DNA of 64,000 nucleotides from Neoscytalidium dimidiatum (taxonomy: Eukaryota; Ascomycota; Dothideomycetes; Botryosphaeriales; Botryosphaeriaceae), in contig CM074704.1 of NCBI GenBank assembly GCA_037367355.1, forward strand, positions 310,001-374,000, in the 5' to 3' direction. The first letter of the stretch is position 1; every line of letters starts with the position of its first letter. The notes under the pieces are model-generated. The model was not told the origin of the DNA. It did no database searches and worked only from the letters and a program-made list of their open reading frames with translations. Shown one piece after another: positions 33,279 through 45,013 of the stretch. Made by a program: the position numbers and the translations under genes.

Positions 33279-34373
33279 ATGCTTTTTATCTCTCTGCTTG
33301 CGACCGCAGGCGTGGCGGTCGGTGCAGCCGTCGCTAGTCCCCAGATCACCGATCCTCCCAGTGCCATCACGCAAAAACGCGCAGACGTAACCGACTCGGC
33401 CTACCTCTCTTCTACTTCTTCGCTGTGTGCACAGAATCACTGGGACTGCTGTCCCTTGACGACGGGCCCGTTGCCTGTTCCAACGCCCGACACGGCCAGC
33501 TCTTTCGTAGCAAGTACATCCTATTCCAATCTCGCCGCCGGCGCGACGATCCCGACAGGCCAAAGCAACGCATTCACAAATGCGCACGGCAGCACCTAGC
33601 AGAACTTTGAGCATCGCGGCTTCAGACTGATGGATGGCTACGACCCTTCCTCGTGCGCGGACTTCTGCAACCAAGACCAGCTCTGCCGCCCGATCAACAT
33701 CTACATCGAGCGCGACCCTATTCTCCGTCCCGTATACAGCATCTGCTCCGATCCTCCCTCCACGGACAACATCGCGTGCACGCGCTGGTGTTATCCGATC
33801 AACGGATCGAGCGCCACCAATGACGGCTTGTGGCAGGCGAGCTTCTGAGTTGCCATCACCGCTTCGACCGGCTACAACAAGAACCTGGATGGTATTTTTC
33901 CCGAGGACCAGTCCTGCTTTCACCAGACCTACCGTCATCAACAACCTGGCTATTCAGGACGACAGCTACTATCAGTTCGTGGACCACAATGACCAGTCTG
34001 CGTTCGATCCTGCGGTGTGCGCCGCGGATTGCAAGCAAAATACGGATTACAACAAGGCTCGTGCTGTGACTGGGACATACACGGCTTGCGTATGTCGGTC
34101 TTCATGCGTGCGAGAGGTAAGACTGACAAGAGGTAGAATACGTTCAATGCGTACATCCCAGCCAAAAACGGCGCCGCCCAAGACACTCGTGTGCTGTACA
34201 GCAAAATTGTATGCACGACCTTAGCTCTTACAGCATTCATCAGGCTCATGCGCACAGGTTTCCGATATTACCAACAAGGCTACGAACACTGGAGAAACAC
34301 GAGTATTGGTGTGTATACCACCGGGAAGTCTTACGCCTACACCTTGACGACGCCGGACAATGGTCAACTGTAG
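33279..34373 (+). pseudogene. Broken secreted Cys-rich protein gene
   Basis: ATG 33279 starts a clear signal peptide (MLFISLLATAGVAVGAAVA, cleavage near residue 19-20). The mature part has two copies of a Cys-rich unit seen in a common fungal secreted family: first DGYDPSSCADFCNQ and CRPINIYIERDP, later DQSAFDPAVCAADCKQNT. The frame is interrupted by TAG (about 33598) before QNFEHRGF and by TGA (33846) after LWQASF, both one C-to-T change from a sense codon. A frame change near 33890 follows, then short exons ending in GVYTTGKSYAYTLTTP at 34373. Splice sites near 34115-34135 and 34207-34257 fit the family's small C-terminal exons. The molecular role of the family is unknown; an extracellular one is inferred from the signal peptide. 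Confidence 0.6.
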
Positions 34374-36029
34374 GAAGCGTTCGGCTGGGACGCCATTTTC
34401 TTACGCAACGAAATGATAATTTGTCCTTCATGTGATTGTAGATTGGCCGCTCCTTCGAGTAGCTGCATACGATCAATCGTTCCGTTCGTAACATGTTGGA
34501 AACAAGCAGGGTGAAACTCTCAGGATGAAATTGGTGCTGTGCTCTGAAATTTTCCTGACATCAGGCTGGAAAATCTTTTGAATGTACGTGGTTGTCAGAG
34601 TTAATACAAGTGCAGTGCTTCTTCGGCTATGACAGATACGAAGAGAGTTGAGATACACGTGCGGACGTAGTCATGTCGCGCTCGGAGGCTAACTACATTT
34701 CGATCCTGGGGGATAATATTTGCCTATCCTAAGGGTATGTTGTAAAGCTGAAACGTCGTGACACGTGTGGCTGAGGGAAGATGAGATGGGAAAAGAATGT
34801 GTTGAGTTCAGAAGGCCGTGCAAAGGTAGAGTAGTACTCTGGGCATGCTGGAGGAAGGGTTCCAGAGGTGCCCCTCTTGTACTCGAGTTGGGCTGATGCG
34901 CAGCTGAAACTACGCTGCAACTACATACGCGTGATTCTCCAACAGAAAGCTATCACGTAGATTGAAGAGCAGTTTGGAGCCGCGACACGAAACCGCCAGG
35001 GAACTGGTGGTCAGCCAAGGTTCTGTAGGATTCAGATCAATGCAGGAGAAATTTACCTGGCCCATCCATCGGCAAACGTCTCTCCTCACATCTACACTAG
35101 AATTGTAAGCCTTGCTAAGCAGAAGTGTCGTCAACACTCGATTGACGATAGAATGGCAAAGTAAAATATGGGTGAAGTTGTGAGCAGGCTGCATTGTCGA
35201 AGCGCCCCGCCTCAACACGCTGATTCTTGGCGAACAGGGCGAGGCTGACCAAAGTGGCTTATTACGTGGCTCATCTTGATGAGTCCCAATTCGTTTGCCT
35301 GCAGGCTGGCACCTCATTTTAGCCCGGCGGTACACAAATTAGATCCCTGCTCAGGGCCAAGACCTAAGCGCTAAGCGACATTGGGCGACAACAAGGGTTC
35401 TCGGACGTCTTGGATGGGGCGGGCTTATAAGATACTTAACAGCAAAGTTCCAGCCTCGCGCGGCTACAGCGAAGAATCCCTTGAGCCGCAACTTTAGCCA
35501 AGACCATTCTCACAGCCTCACAGGAGCTCAGCCTTCCTGCGTGACATTGCATGCTACCATTTCCAGTCAAGCCACAAAGGATCATGCTGCATATTCAAGG
35601 ATTCTGAAGCGTTGCGAGTGGTAGAACACGGTCAAGGGTAATTGCAACGCCGAAGAGGCCGCCCAAGATGTGGCCAATGTCTTCGACTACCGCTGAGCCT
35701 TTCTACGTGGAACAAGGTTTCCATTCCTTGATGACCTCATTCTCTTTAATCGATAGGAGCTCAATGCAGATTCATCTTCTATAGCACTCATCTGGGCAAC
35801 ATCGCCTTGGGAGAAGTGAAATGTATTGGCTGACAATGCGCGCCAGAGCTGCGTGCTGCGCCATGCTTGCTGCCTTTCAGCCTTTCAGCCTACGCTTTCA
35901 GCTTCACAGGAACCATGTCGAAATTTATAACCAGGGATATGGCAGGCAGAATTGATATAAGAAGCGCATCCCTTTAGAAAGCTCGCCAGGAGAGACTAGC
36001 CAGCACACACTGCCGGTCGTATTTCTATC
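34374..36029. other. Intergenic with repeat copy B
   Basis: No gene is supported. A minus-strand frame at 34910..35335 is open but unrecognised and ends inside the repeat. The last 150 bases are the promoter of the hydrolase-ankyrin gene; CTTTCAGC recurs three times at about 35874-35899. Confidence 0.4.
34800..34939 (+). repeat. Dispersed 140-bp repeat, copy B (GC-richer)
   Basis: Full-length partner of 18641..18780, same orientation and same length apart from compensating single-base gaps. It keeps G/C at most sites where copy A has A/T. Flanks are not similar, so this is a mobile or recombined segment and not a segmental duplication of genes. Confidence 0.75.
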
Positions 36030-39000
36030 ATGGATACCTCTCAAATCTCGAAGCCGCTCACGTTTCGGCTGTACAACATTCCCCATAGTGTGACTAGGGA
36101 GACGCTAATTCTCCAGTTCTTCCATGAAGATCGAGAGAACATCAAGATCAAGTCTTTCTGTCCAGACGTCGAAGACAACGAAAACGATCGGGGAAACTGT
36201 ACCTACACAGCGACTATCTACCACAACCCTCGAGACCCATATCGATCGCAGCCAAGCCTAACGGATCCCAATATCGAGATCGACCGTGACTTCTTCGGGT
36301 TCACCCCACTTTACGTCCCCAAAGAGGGACCGATTGTTGCCGAGTAAGAAAACCTAACAACCTCATCCCATCGCCCCCTTTGAAGAATTTCAAACCTGAC
36401 AGTGCCCGACGCAGTATCATCGCCATAACTGGATTGGCCGGGCATGCATACGGCTCCTGGTCACACTCGCCCGAGCACATGTGGCTTCGCGACTACCTGC
36501 CACGAGACGCTCCCAACGCACGCATCATCACATGGGGATACCCCTCCAGCCTGCGTGGGGACGAGTCCACAAGTATCCTGGCAGATTTCGCGACAACGTT
36601 CTTCCAGCGGCTGATCGACATGAGGGACGGAGCAAAGGTCGGTGTTCCCACGAACCGATCGGGCGCAGGAGCTCCTCGCTGATACTTCGCGCTCTTTAGT
36701 GCGAAAGCCGGCCGATCATATTCATCGGCCACAGCTTAGGTTGTCTTGTAATTAAAAAGGTAAAAGCTTGAGAAAACTTGGCGACCTGCCTGGATGACGG
36801 ATCGCTGACAGATTGGCACAGGCCCTCACCGACGTCACGTCGAAAGGCATCTTGAACAGCCACCGCCTGCCTGTGCGTGCCATCATTTTCCTGGGCGCAC
36901 CGCACAAGGGCCTCTACAGCGACTCGCACGACATCCTCAGGACACTGGTCAAAGGAAGAGTCACGCAGCAGCTCGTCACCGAGCTGAAGAGCGGGTCTCC
37001 CACGCTGATCGATCTGAGTCACCGCTTCACCCCGATCGCGCAGGAGATCAAGATCCTGACGGCTTACGAGACCAAGGAGACCAGGACCGTGGTTGAGGTA
37101 CGATTTCTCCGTAATCCCTGATGTCGGATTGTCGTCGCTGCTGCTGACTGATGGTTCGACCACAGAAAGACGGCCGCTGGGTACGCGAGGGCAAGCCGAT
37201 GATGATGGTATCGCAAAGCTCGGCCGTCATGAACTGCGCGAACGAGACCGTCACCGCTGCGCAGGTAGACCACAGTCAGCTGGCCAGGGTCAAAAAGGGA
37301 GAGAATGGCATCTATCCCAACATCCGAACGGTGATCCGCCAGGCCCTTCTCAGCACTGCGAAGATAGTTGCGACAAACAACGAGCCCAATCATCAGGAAC
37401 CGCAAGTAAGTAGATATCCCTGACCACGCATTTGTCTGGAGAAACTGAGCTGACGGAGACAACGCTAGCGCACTGAAAGCGTTGCCAGGAAGCGCGGGCG
37501 ACGGGGTACCGTGAAAAGGTTCTCAGAGGAGGACGGCCCGCCAGCCGCACCGCACCGCCATGCTGATGAATACGAGAAGCAACCGCCGCTGGAAGAAACC
37601 TTCAGTGGGCTAAATCTTAACATACCCACTACAGGCAGGGCAACAGCAACCCCTGAGCCGGTCTCTGCTCCGCCCCATGTGCAAGGCGGGCCCACTGCTG
37701 AAGTGCAACCCGAGCCCTGCGGCGACATGCCGCCCCCGTCATACTCGGACGTCACGAGCCCGGAGCCGGACCAGCCTGTTGAGTGTCTGCAAAACGATAG
37801 CGAGCTGGTGCGGGCACTCAAGTCGGCCGATCAGGAGATGCTCGCCGCCGCATGTCGGGCCCGCAATCAGCTGTCCAAGAAAGGGCCGGACGGCTACCCA
37901 CCGGTGTGCGTGGCGGCGCGGTGGGGGCTCAACAACGGGTTGCGGACTCTGCACGGCAAGGGTGCTTCTCTGGAGTCTCGCACCCGTGATGGCCAGTGCC
38001 CGCTGATCGTCGCTATCGACAACCAGCAGTTGGACACCGTAGGCACGCTGATCGACCTTGGTGCGGACGTGGATGCCGCAGATGGTAACGGGACGTCCGC
38101 ATTGCACTGGGCCGTGTTCCGTGACGACGACGCCCTGCGCCTCCTGCTGAGCAACGATGCCGACCCGGAGGCCACCGATGCCTACGGCTACACGGCGCTG
38201 ATGTATGCGGCCAAGCAGAACGATCTGGGTGCCGCTCGTATCCTGCTCGAATACAGACCCAACGTCAACCACGCCGCGCCCCAGACCTCAATCACCGCGC
38301 TCACCCTCGCGGCTGAGAGCGGTTACACGGACATGTGCCGGGAGCTGCTGGACGCCGGAGCGTACGTCGATGCCCGCCAGCAGCCAAGCCAGGACACCGC
38401 GCTCGCACTGGCCGCCACAAACGAGCACTACGACGTCGTCGAACTCCTCCTCGAGTACGGCGCCACCGTCAACCTCACCAACACTTCCGGCTACACGCCG
38501 CTCACCGCCGCCTCCGAGGCCGGCGACGTCGAGCTCGTAGACCTCCTCCTCCAATACATCGACGAGGCAGAAGAAGATGCCGACGACGAAGAAGAATGTG
38601 GCCCGCCCAGCGCGCCCTTCCTCTCCGCCGCCCTCCTCCTCGCCGCCTCCGCCGGCCACTTCGACGTCTGCGCCTCCCTCCTCGACGCCGGCGCCGACCC
38701 CAACAGCCCGCGCACCGCCGACGGCTCCACGCCGCTCGCCCTCGCCGCGGAGCTCGGCCACGACGACGTGCTGCACCTCCTCCTCTCGACCGCCGGCACC
38801 ATGCACGCGCCGAGCGGGCCGCTCGGCCTGACGCCGCTCATCCGCGCCGCGCAGCACGGCAACGCCTCGGCCGTCAAAGCCCTGCTGGGCGCCGTCCCGT
38901 TCGAGGCGATCGACGCGACCAGCGCCGGCGGCTGGACGGCGCTCAGCTACGCGGCGGCGGGCGGGCACGTCGACGCGGCGGCGCTGCTGCTCGGGTCGGG

Positions 39001-39274
39001 CGCCGAGATCGACCGCGCGACGGACGACGGCCTTACCCCGCTGGCGCTCGCCGCCACCATGGGGCACATCGCCGTCGTGAACCTGCTGCTCTCGGCGGCC
39101 TCGGGCGCGGCCGCGTGCTCCGACCCGGCGGTGCTCGGGCTGAAGAGCTGGGAGGCGCTGGCGTGCGCGGAGCACGTGACGGAGCCGGTGAGGCGGAAGA
39201 TCGTGGAGATCTTGGAGAGGAATTACAAGGCTAGTCGGCCAGGGTGGCGATCGCGGAGGTTTTGGAAGTCGTGA
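36030..39274 (+). CDS. Alpha/beta-hydrolase (lipase-like) ankyrin fusion protein
   Basis: Six exons: 36030..36343, 36415..36637, 36700..36759, 36822..37097, 37166..37405 and 37469..39274. Introns are 62-71 nt, in phase, giving 972 residues. Residues 1-105 are an N-terminal region opening with LTFRLYNIPHSVTRETL. Residues 105-370 form a serine-hydrolase domain of the type found in lipase/GPI-deacylase-like proteins: IIAITGLAGHAYGSWSH at its start, nucleophile motif IIFIGHSLGCLVIKKAL (Ser191), then AIIFLGAPHKGL. A Pro-rich linker with PPPSY (459-463, a PPxY motif) leads into about eleven ankyrin repeats (GADVDAADGNGTSALHW and similar) to residue 950. Such hydrolase-repeat fusions are built like fungal STAND proteins but lack an NTPase; a role in non-self or stress response is inference. 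No defect is visible. Confidence 0.88.
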
Positions 39275-40950
39275 AGGGAGAGGATGGGGAGGTGGTGGGG
39301 GGGTTGGTTGCTTCGTTGGTTTAGAGATGTTTCTTGTTTCGTTGGTTTGTTGGATTGGGCTTATTTCTTCTCTTGTTCTTTTGATATTCTCTCTGCTTCT
39401 AATTACATGTTAGCTTTCAACAGTTAGTAACTTTTATACTTCAGACCGGTGTTATGAATACTCCAAAACCGTGCTTAGTGGACTTTTGGAATCCTATCGG
39501 CTGCGATTACAGCGCGTTCATCACGAGGTTCCTCCATTTTCTCTTATGAGAGCATTTACCTTGTTAGCATGGAAATGGACGGTGTCCAGCTAAGGAAGTA
39601 CGACGCCGCGCTTGTTACGGCGAGAGCTGGTGGCCTTGTTATAGTTCTACACTTTTGTTTCCGCCTATAAGCCATTTAGCAATAAGGAAGGAACTCACTC
39701 AAACCCGTCCGTTCAACTCTGGAGACAGTCCTACTACTAAGCCTATACATGGATAGCAACGACATGGATGCGTCCTGATTACCATGCAAGTACAATTGGC
39801 CATGCATTCCTGGTCGTTCGCGGGGTCAGTGAGCGACAGGTTTGATTTTGCCAGTGGGGCCACAGAGGGAGAGAGTGAGCACATCGACATACAATGTTAA
39901 GCTTTCTCACTGGTATTAATATTCGACGGGCCAATCTTGGTGCCAACGAGCATTTGGTGATGTGCCTCGCTATTTCTCCCTATCGGCGTAGCTAACTTTC
40001 TATATTAGATTCTTACGCCTCTCTACCACTGCATACACCATTGAAGACGTATGCCCATTCGTCTGGAATGTGAAATAACTTGTATGTACACTTGTACCTT
40101 AGACTTGTTGCTCCAAATTCTGAAGACAAATTTTTATTCGTGCCTTGTTAATATGCCAATAGATATCTTCTTCAGTCATGCCAGTCAAATTTCATCCTCC
40201 TCACCCTCAAGAACAGTGTCAAGGGCTGACATAGCTTCTAATGTATAGTCTCTCCGACTGGAGGCCATTAACACTAAATTCGAGTGTGCAGATAGCTTAT
40301 TGCATTCAACACGCTTCTTTATATATATAAGATAAGATGTACTTATACGTCACTTATATGTAAATGCGTGTTGACAGAACCCGAGAGAGTTATAAGTAAT
40401 AGACGTGTAGAACTGACTCGGAGAACAGTACCAGAGGTAACTAGAGAAAAGCTATACAAAGTCAGGATATCAATCACTATGAGCCATTTTTGTGACGGCC
40501 TTCTTCGACTTGCACTGTTTCTTGCTCCCGCGGTTTTCCTCGTAATATAATCAATTATTTCATATAAGCTTAACTAAGAGAGATTAGAATAAGGTTAAGA
40601 ATATAAAAACGCATATCTAAATTATGTCGTCTATTTAGCTAGATCACCGCGTGTATTAAAGAATTTTATCTCAAACGTATTATATTTGAATCGCTACCCT
40701 GGATTGAGGCAATTGGCCGCTACTGATAAATTCTGCTAACAGATGCTTCCTCTCAAATAAAAGGCTTCGCGTGAGAGTCAAGCAGAGAATAAAACCATCA
40801 TAGTAGCACTCTAGTAATGGGCTAGCATTATATACCTAGATATTTTATATATACACAGAAATTCCATGGGTTGAGTCCACAGTGTAGCGTGTAAACTCAA
40901 GAGTCCCACGTAGATAGACGTCTCCTGAGCAACGCCTCAAGGCCAAGAAT
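39275..40950. other. AT-rich intergenic region with repeat copy
   Basis: No gene is supported. Copy B of the second dispersed repeat lies at 40022..40210. From about 40250 to 40860 the sequence is strongly AT-rich with short TATA runs, as in RIP-degraded DNA, and includes the 3' flank of the pectate lyase gene. Confidence 0.45.
40022..40210 (+). repeat. Second dispersed repeat, copy B
   Basis: Partner of 27341..27560. Shared words include GCATACACCATTGAAG (one mismatch to copy A), CATRCCCA, AGATAT, ATGCCAGTC and CATCCTCCT. Flanking sequence is unrelated by eye. Confidence 0.5.
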
Positions 40951-41991
40951 TCACAGGCCGGAGAGGGTGTTACCGGCCTTGCCGACGACAGCGGCCTTGA
41001 CGGCGCTCGCCTCGACCGCGGTGTACGAGTACGGCACGTCGGTGAGGGTACCCTCAGGGGCCTCGTTGGTCGAAGTGCCCCAGTCGTTGCCGCGGGCGAC
41101 GGCGTAGCCATCCTCCTTGGAGTCGACGGAGACGAGGGCCTGCTTGACGTTGTCGAAGACGTTGTTCTCGACGAGGACCTGGGCGCCCATGCGGGTGTTG
41201 ATGCCGGAGACGGAGACGTCCTCGAAGTAGTTGTTGACGACGTGGACGGTGCCGAAGCGCACGAGCGGGCAGCGCGAGCCGACGTTGCTCCAGTAGTTGT
41301 TGTAGTAGGTGACGTGGAACTTGCCCGTGTCCTCGGCGGCGTTGGAGTCGGAGTGGCCGACCAGCGAGTTCTTGTGGTGGTCGTGGAAGTAGACGTTCGA
41401 GACGGTGATGTAGTCGGCGGCGTGCGAGATGTCGAGCAGGCCGTCGTAGAAGTCCTTGTCGGCGGACAGGTCGCTGGACAGGTCGCAGTGGTCGACCCAG
41501 ACGTTGGTGGAGCCGTCGATGGCGATGGCGTCGCCGCCGGTGTCGGCCTCGACCTTGGAGATGGCCAGGTTGCGGATGATGACGTTCTTGGCGTCGCGGA
41601 CGAGGAGGCCGATGCCCTCGAGGCCGGAGCTGGAGTCCACGCCGAGGATGGTCTGTGGGGGGAGGATAATGCGTTAGCTGACTGGTTGGATATATCGTTG
41701 AGAGAAGGGGTAATGACGCACCTTGTTGGAGCCAACGTAGATCTTCGCCTTGCCGGATATCTTGCCTTTGACGTAGACGACCTGCTTGGAGTCATCGCCC
41801 TTCTTGAGAGCGGCGGTGATCTCGGGCAGCGAGGAGACGGTGGTGGTAGTGCCGCCCGAACCGCCGGTCACGCCGCCGTTCAGCGAGGCATAGCCGACGG
41901 GGGTGGCCTCGGCGGCACGCTTCTCGGCCATTGGGACGGCGCACGCCAGGTGCGCGAGGGCCGCCAGGGCCAGAGTGGAAATGAACTTCAT
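40951..41991 (-). CDS. Secreted pectate lyase, polysaccharide lyase family 1
   Basis: Two exons, complement of 41722..41991 and 40951..41652, 69-nt intron (donor GTGCGT, branch GCTAAC, acceptor CACAG). The protein has 323 residues, the normal size for fungal PL1 enzymes. The signal peptide is MKFISTLALAALAHLACA, followed by a short propeptide ending near the KR pair. The parallel beta-helix shows the family marks: NVIIRNLAISKV, NVWVDHCDLSSD (vWiDH), DGLLDISHAADYITVS with calcium-binding acidic residues, and SRCPLVRFGTVHVVNN containing R-x-P-x-x-R, whose Arg is the catalytic base. It cleaves polygalacturonate by beta-elimination outside the cell in plant cell-wall degradation. Intact. Confidence 0.93.
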
Positions 41992-43544
41992 GGTGGTGAG
42001 GGTGAAATGGGTTGGTGGTGAAAAAAAAAAAAGAAGGTGGAGGTGGAGGGAAAGTTGAGGCTGCTGCTGGAGAAATGCAAGATTAGCGCAGCGACGCCCG
42101 TCTATATGTGCACATCTCATGCGAGCAATCAGATCTGTGACGATTCGTGGAAGCAGGATGTCCGGTTGAAACATGGGCGGGTGGACCAACAGGCGGGATC
42201 ACGGTCCGCATCACGGCCGACTCATGGGCATGGCTTGACCGGGAAACCGAAAGCGCCGGAAACAGAGATGGCAGTTCCCGTTTCGTCGCGGCCGGGGGTG
42301 CTGAAACAGGGGCAGCATGAACGCCGTGTGGGGTGCGTCACCCGCCAAGGCTCGGTTGTATATTGCCCGTACAGCGTTCGCTCCGATCTGGCTGGCCCCG
42401 CCGTCAGTATCGAGATGGCGGAGCCAGTCCTTACTGGTGGACCCACGCGGGGAGAATATGCGCCCTTGTTTCACGGGGCGGCCTGCCAAGGACAGAGCCG
42501 AAGCTTGGCGTTTCCGGCATCTCAATCTCCGCTAATTCAGGAGCGGATGCCTCGCTTGTTAGCTGCTGTTTGGGGAGGTGGTGGATTGATGTTTGGTGTT
42601 TGGCTTGGCGGGAAGAACACGTGGTAAGCAAGGAGGCGGTGCGCATGCAGCGCTCTCGGGGCGCAGTGACGCAGTATGTCGCGCGGCTGATCTCGGCGGA
42701 ACTAAAAATTCCATCCATTGATGTGGTAGTATGAGGGAAGCCATCGGACTGCGTTCTCACAGATGGATCGTGCAAATTGAAGCCAAAACTTCCATCGGCT
42801 ACTAATTACGTGCATAGCTCGATTTCACGAAACTCTTGTGCCCTGGAGAGTAGCTTGTTCTTTCCGGCCCGTCTCAACTGCGTCTTCGCGCAGCTCGTGT
42901 AGACTCACGCACATACACAATTTGTCGCCACGCTGACATGCGTGATGGGTGTGAGGTAACCAGCGTGCCTTCAATGGGAAGCTCACGGCAGATTCGCCTT
43001 CGGGGCGGGCAGGGCGCTGTACTGGAGAAGACGGAAAAAATACGCGATAGTCGCCCTGGTTATTGAAGGCGTTACTCTTGGCCGCGGAAATGGTCGCGCA
43101 GGCCGAGTCATCGGGCGCGTCGGCGTCGTTAATGTGGGTAACCTGCGGTTGCGCCTGCAAACACGAGGAGGAGGTGTTTGACGTCTGGCTGGCGTGGGCC
43201 GGGGTTGTGGTTGCGGTGGTTGTGGGCTCGCGTTCGTCATTGGAGGAATAGGAGTCCCGAGTGTGCTCATGCACGGACCGACCACACACTATTGTGACCT
43301 ACCTCGTGTCGCCATCCCTCAACACAATCCAAAACTAACCTCCGCGAAAGGAAAACCAAAGCGGCTGATTGTTTGGACTCTTGGCCGAGCGACAGTGGTT
43401 CGGTTCTGGATATCGTTCTCGAGATCCCTCGCTTTGCTGTCTTCAACTGCGAAGGAACTAACCTCCGGGTGCTTGGATTGGCACAATCTTGTTGTCGGTT
43501 GCTTTCTCCTGTCAGCAATCGATAAGCTCCCCAGACATCCGAGG
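41992..43544. other. Intergenic, pectate lyase promoter side
   Basis: The first 60 bases are an A-rich leader on the plus strand (pyrimidine-rich for the lyase). The rest holds only overlapping open frames on both strands, typical of GC-rich non-coding DNA. No defined element is recognised. Confidence 0.4.
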
Positions 43545-43815
43545 TCAGATGGTAGCCGCCCGCAGCCGAACGTAGCACTGCACCGGCCCCCTCGCAAACT
43601 TCTGGACGGTATCAAAACCGCCCAACCCCGCCGGTGTCTTCAGCAGATGGAATTGCCAGACCGTCATCGCGAGCTGAACGCGCAACGTCGCGACCGCGAG
43701 CTTCCGCCCGAAGCAACCACGCGGGCCAAGCCCAAACGGCGGGCTGAACGTGCCGGCAACGAGCCAGCGCTCGGGCTGAAAAGCGGCGATATCGCCGTCG
43801 TCCCACGTGCCTAAG
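43545..43815 (-). pseudogene. Cytochrome P450 C-terminal fragment
   Basis: The minus-strand frame reads DDGDIAAFQPERWLVAG, then SPPFGLGPRGCFGRKLA, which is the P450 heme-binding loop (F-x2-G-x-R-x-C-x-G-x2-LA) with the heme-ligand Cys, then a C-terminal helix and strand (LRVQLAMTVWQFHLL, GPVQCYVRL) and a stop at 43545. Only about the last 90 residues of a normally 500-residue enzyme are present. Upstream I see no I-helix or ExxR segment, so this is an orphan 3' remnant. What substrate the parent enzyme used cannot be told. Confidence 0.75.
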
Positions 43816-43827
43816 AGACACTTAGGA

Positions 43828-45013
43828 AACCAGTCGAAAAGGGGTCTCCACCCACTAATTGCCTAGGCCCCCGCGTGCTCCACATGAAGACGCATCTAAG
43901 AAAGAGGCAATATAATGTGTGCGCCGCAACGCAGCACCTTGGCATTATTGGTGGCGCAACTACGATACTGAAGGTCTATGGGAAACCGGTTCTGTATAGG
44001 ATACTCCGCTGTAATGAATGCTTCCAAATTCATTCGTTTTACTCATCATAAAAGCACAATGCGTCCTCACTACGCCACCATTGTTCAATAATAAGCGCTT
44101 GCGAAGCATATCCGCTTCGTCCTCGTACCGCCGGCTGCACTTAAGTAGGGAAATCCAGGCGGAGCGTTTGCCAAAAAGTCTGTGTCCGTGCTGGGGACAG
44201 AGGCAGCTGACCTAGACTTAACAGATCCGAGGAAGTCGATTGCTCGTCTTTTGGGCGTAATGTCTGGGGAGACTGTGAAGCTCAGTATTCATCATTCCTA
44301 AGATCGCAGCGGAAAGAGAATCGAAATACTAGGAGATATATGTCTTTCTTACCTGTATGAATACGTTCGTTTGTCGCTCGCTCTAAATGCTGCGAGTAGG
44401 CAGGAGGAAGCTCATGAAGATTGAATACTCCCCAAGTAGCCCCACGGGTGCCACTCCCATGATCTATGCGCTGGAGATCTAAAGGCATACATGTAAGGGC
44501 CCCTCTCTGATGGGCCAATGAAAGAATTCTTGTAGGTCGACTGTTGGATCTCAGCAACACGGTCTGCTATAATAAGCCCGGGTAGGATCCTCGTGACTGC
44601 CGCGTGAGCAGAAGCAGCTTCTTTCCGGGTATACAACTCGCTTAGGTGTTATCCATACAAAAATGTCTAATGGGGTGGAACGTCTTAAGTGTAGACCTGA
44701 ATCTGGTCATGAGCTAGAGCAAGGCTCGTACCAAGACGAAAACCAGCAATGATAACTGGCAAAGTACCCATTCTATTCACCCTAGAAAAGTAGTTGATTT
44801 ATCTTATTTTCGTGTCTGTCAGCTTTATTGACTCAACGGCAGCTGACAGCGCAAAGAGTGCATGCTTTCGGGCGATTTCACCGTACAGTGTACGTATAAA
44901 CTCTTGAATTACATCGCCCACCCAGCTCTAGCAAATAATCCTTCCCGAACATCCATAGCCACATCCATAACATGATTTCTCGGCCCGCTGACAGCGCCGG
45001 CGGCAAGCCGCAC
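43828..45013. other. Intergenic, one unassigned open frame
   Basis: Minus-strand frames at 44282..44636 (two overlapping, one containing RGATWGVFNLHELPPAYSQ) look weakly protein-like but match nothing I know. The last part is the 3' flank of the ankyrin-vWA gene. Confidence 0.35.

Noticed and set aside
38288..39175. Long antisense and alternate-frame ORFs over the ankyrin repeats
   Set aside because: Low-complexity Arg/Gly/Val strings produced by GC-rich ankyrin codons; no domain.
41242..42021. 259-codon plus-strand frame over the pectate lyase
   Set aside because: Val/Asp/Gly-rich mirror of the lyase exons; the minus strand has all PL1 motifs and proper splicing.
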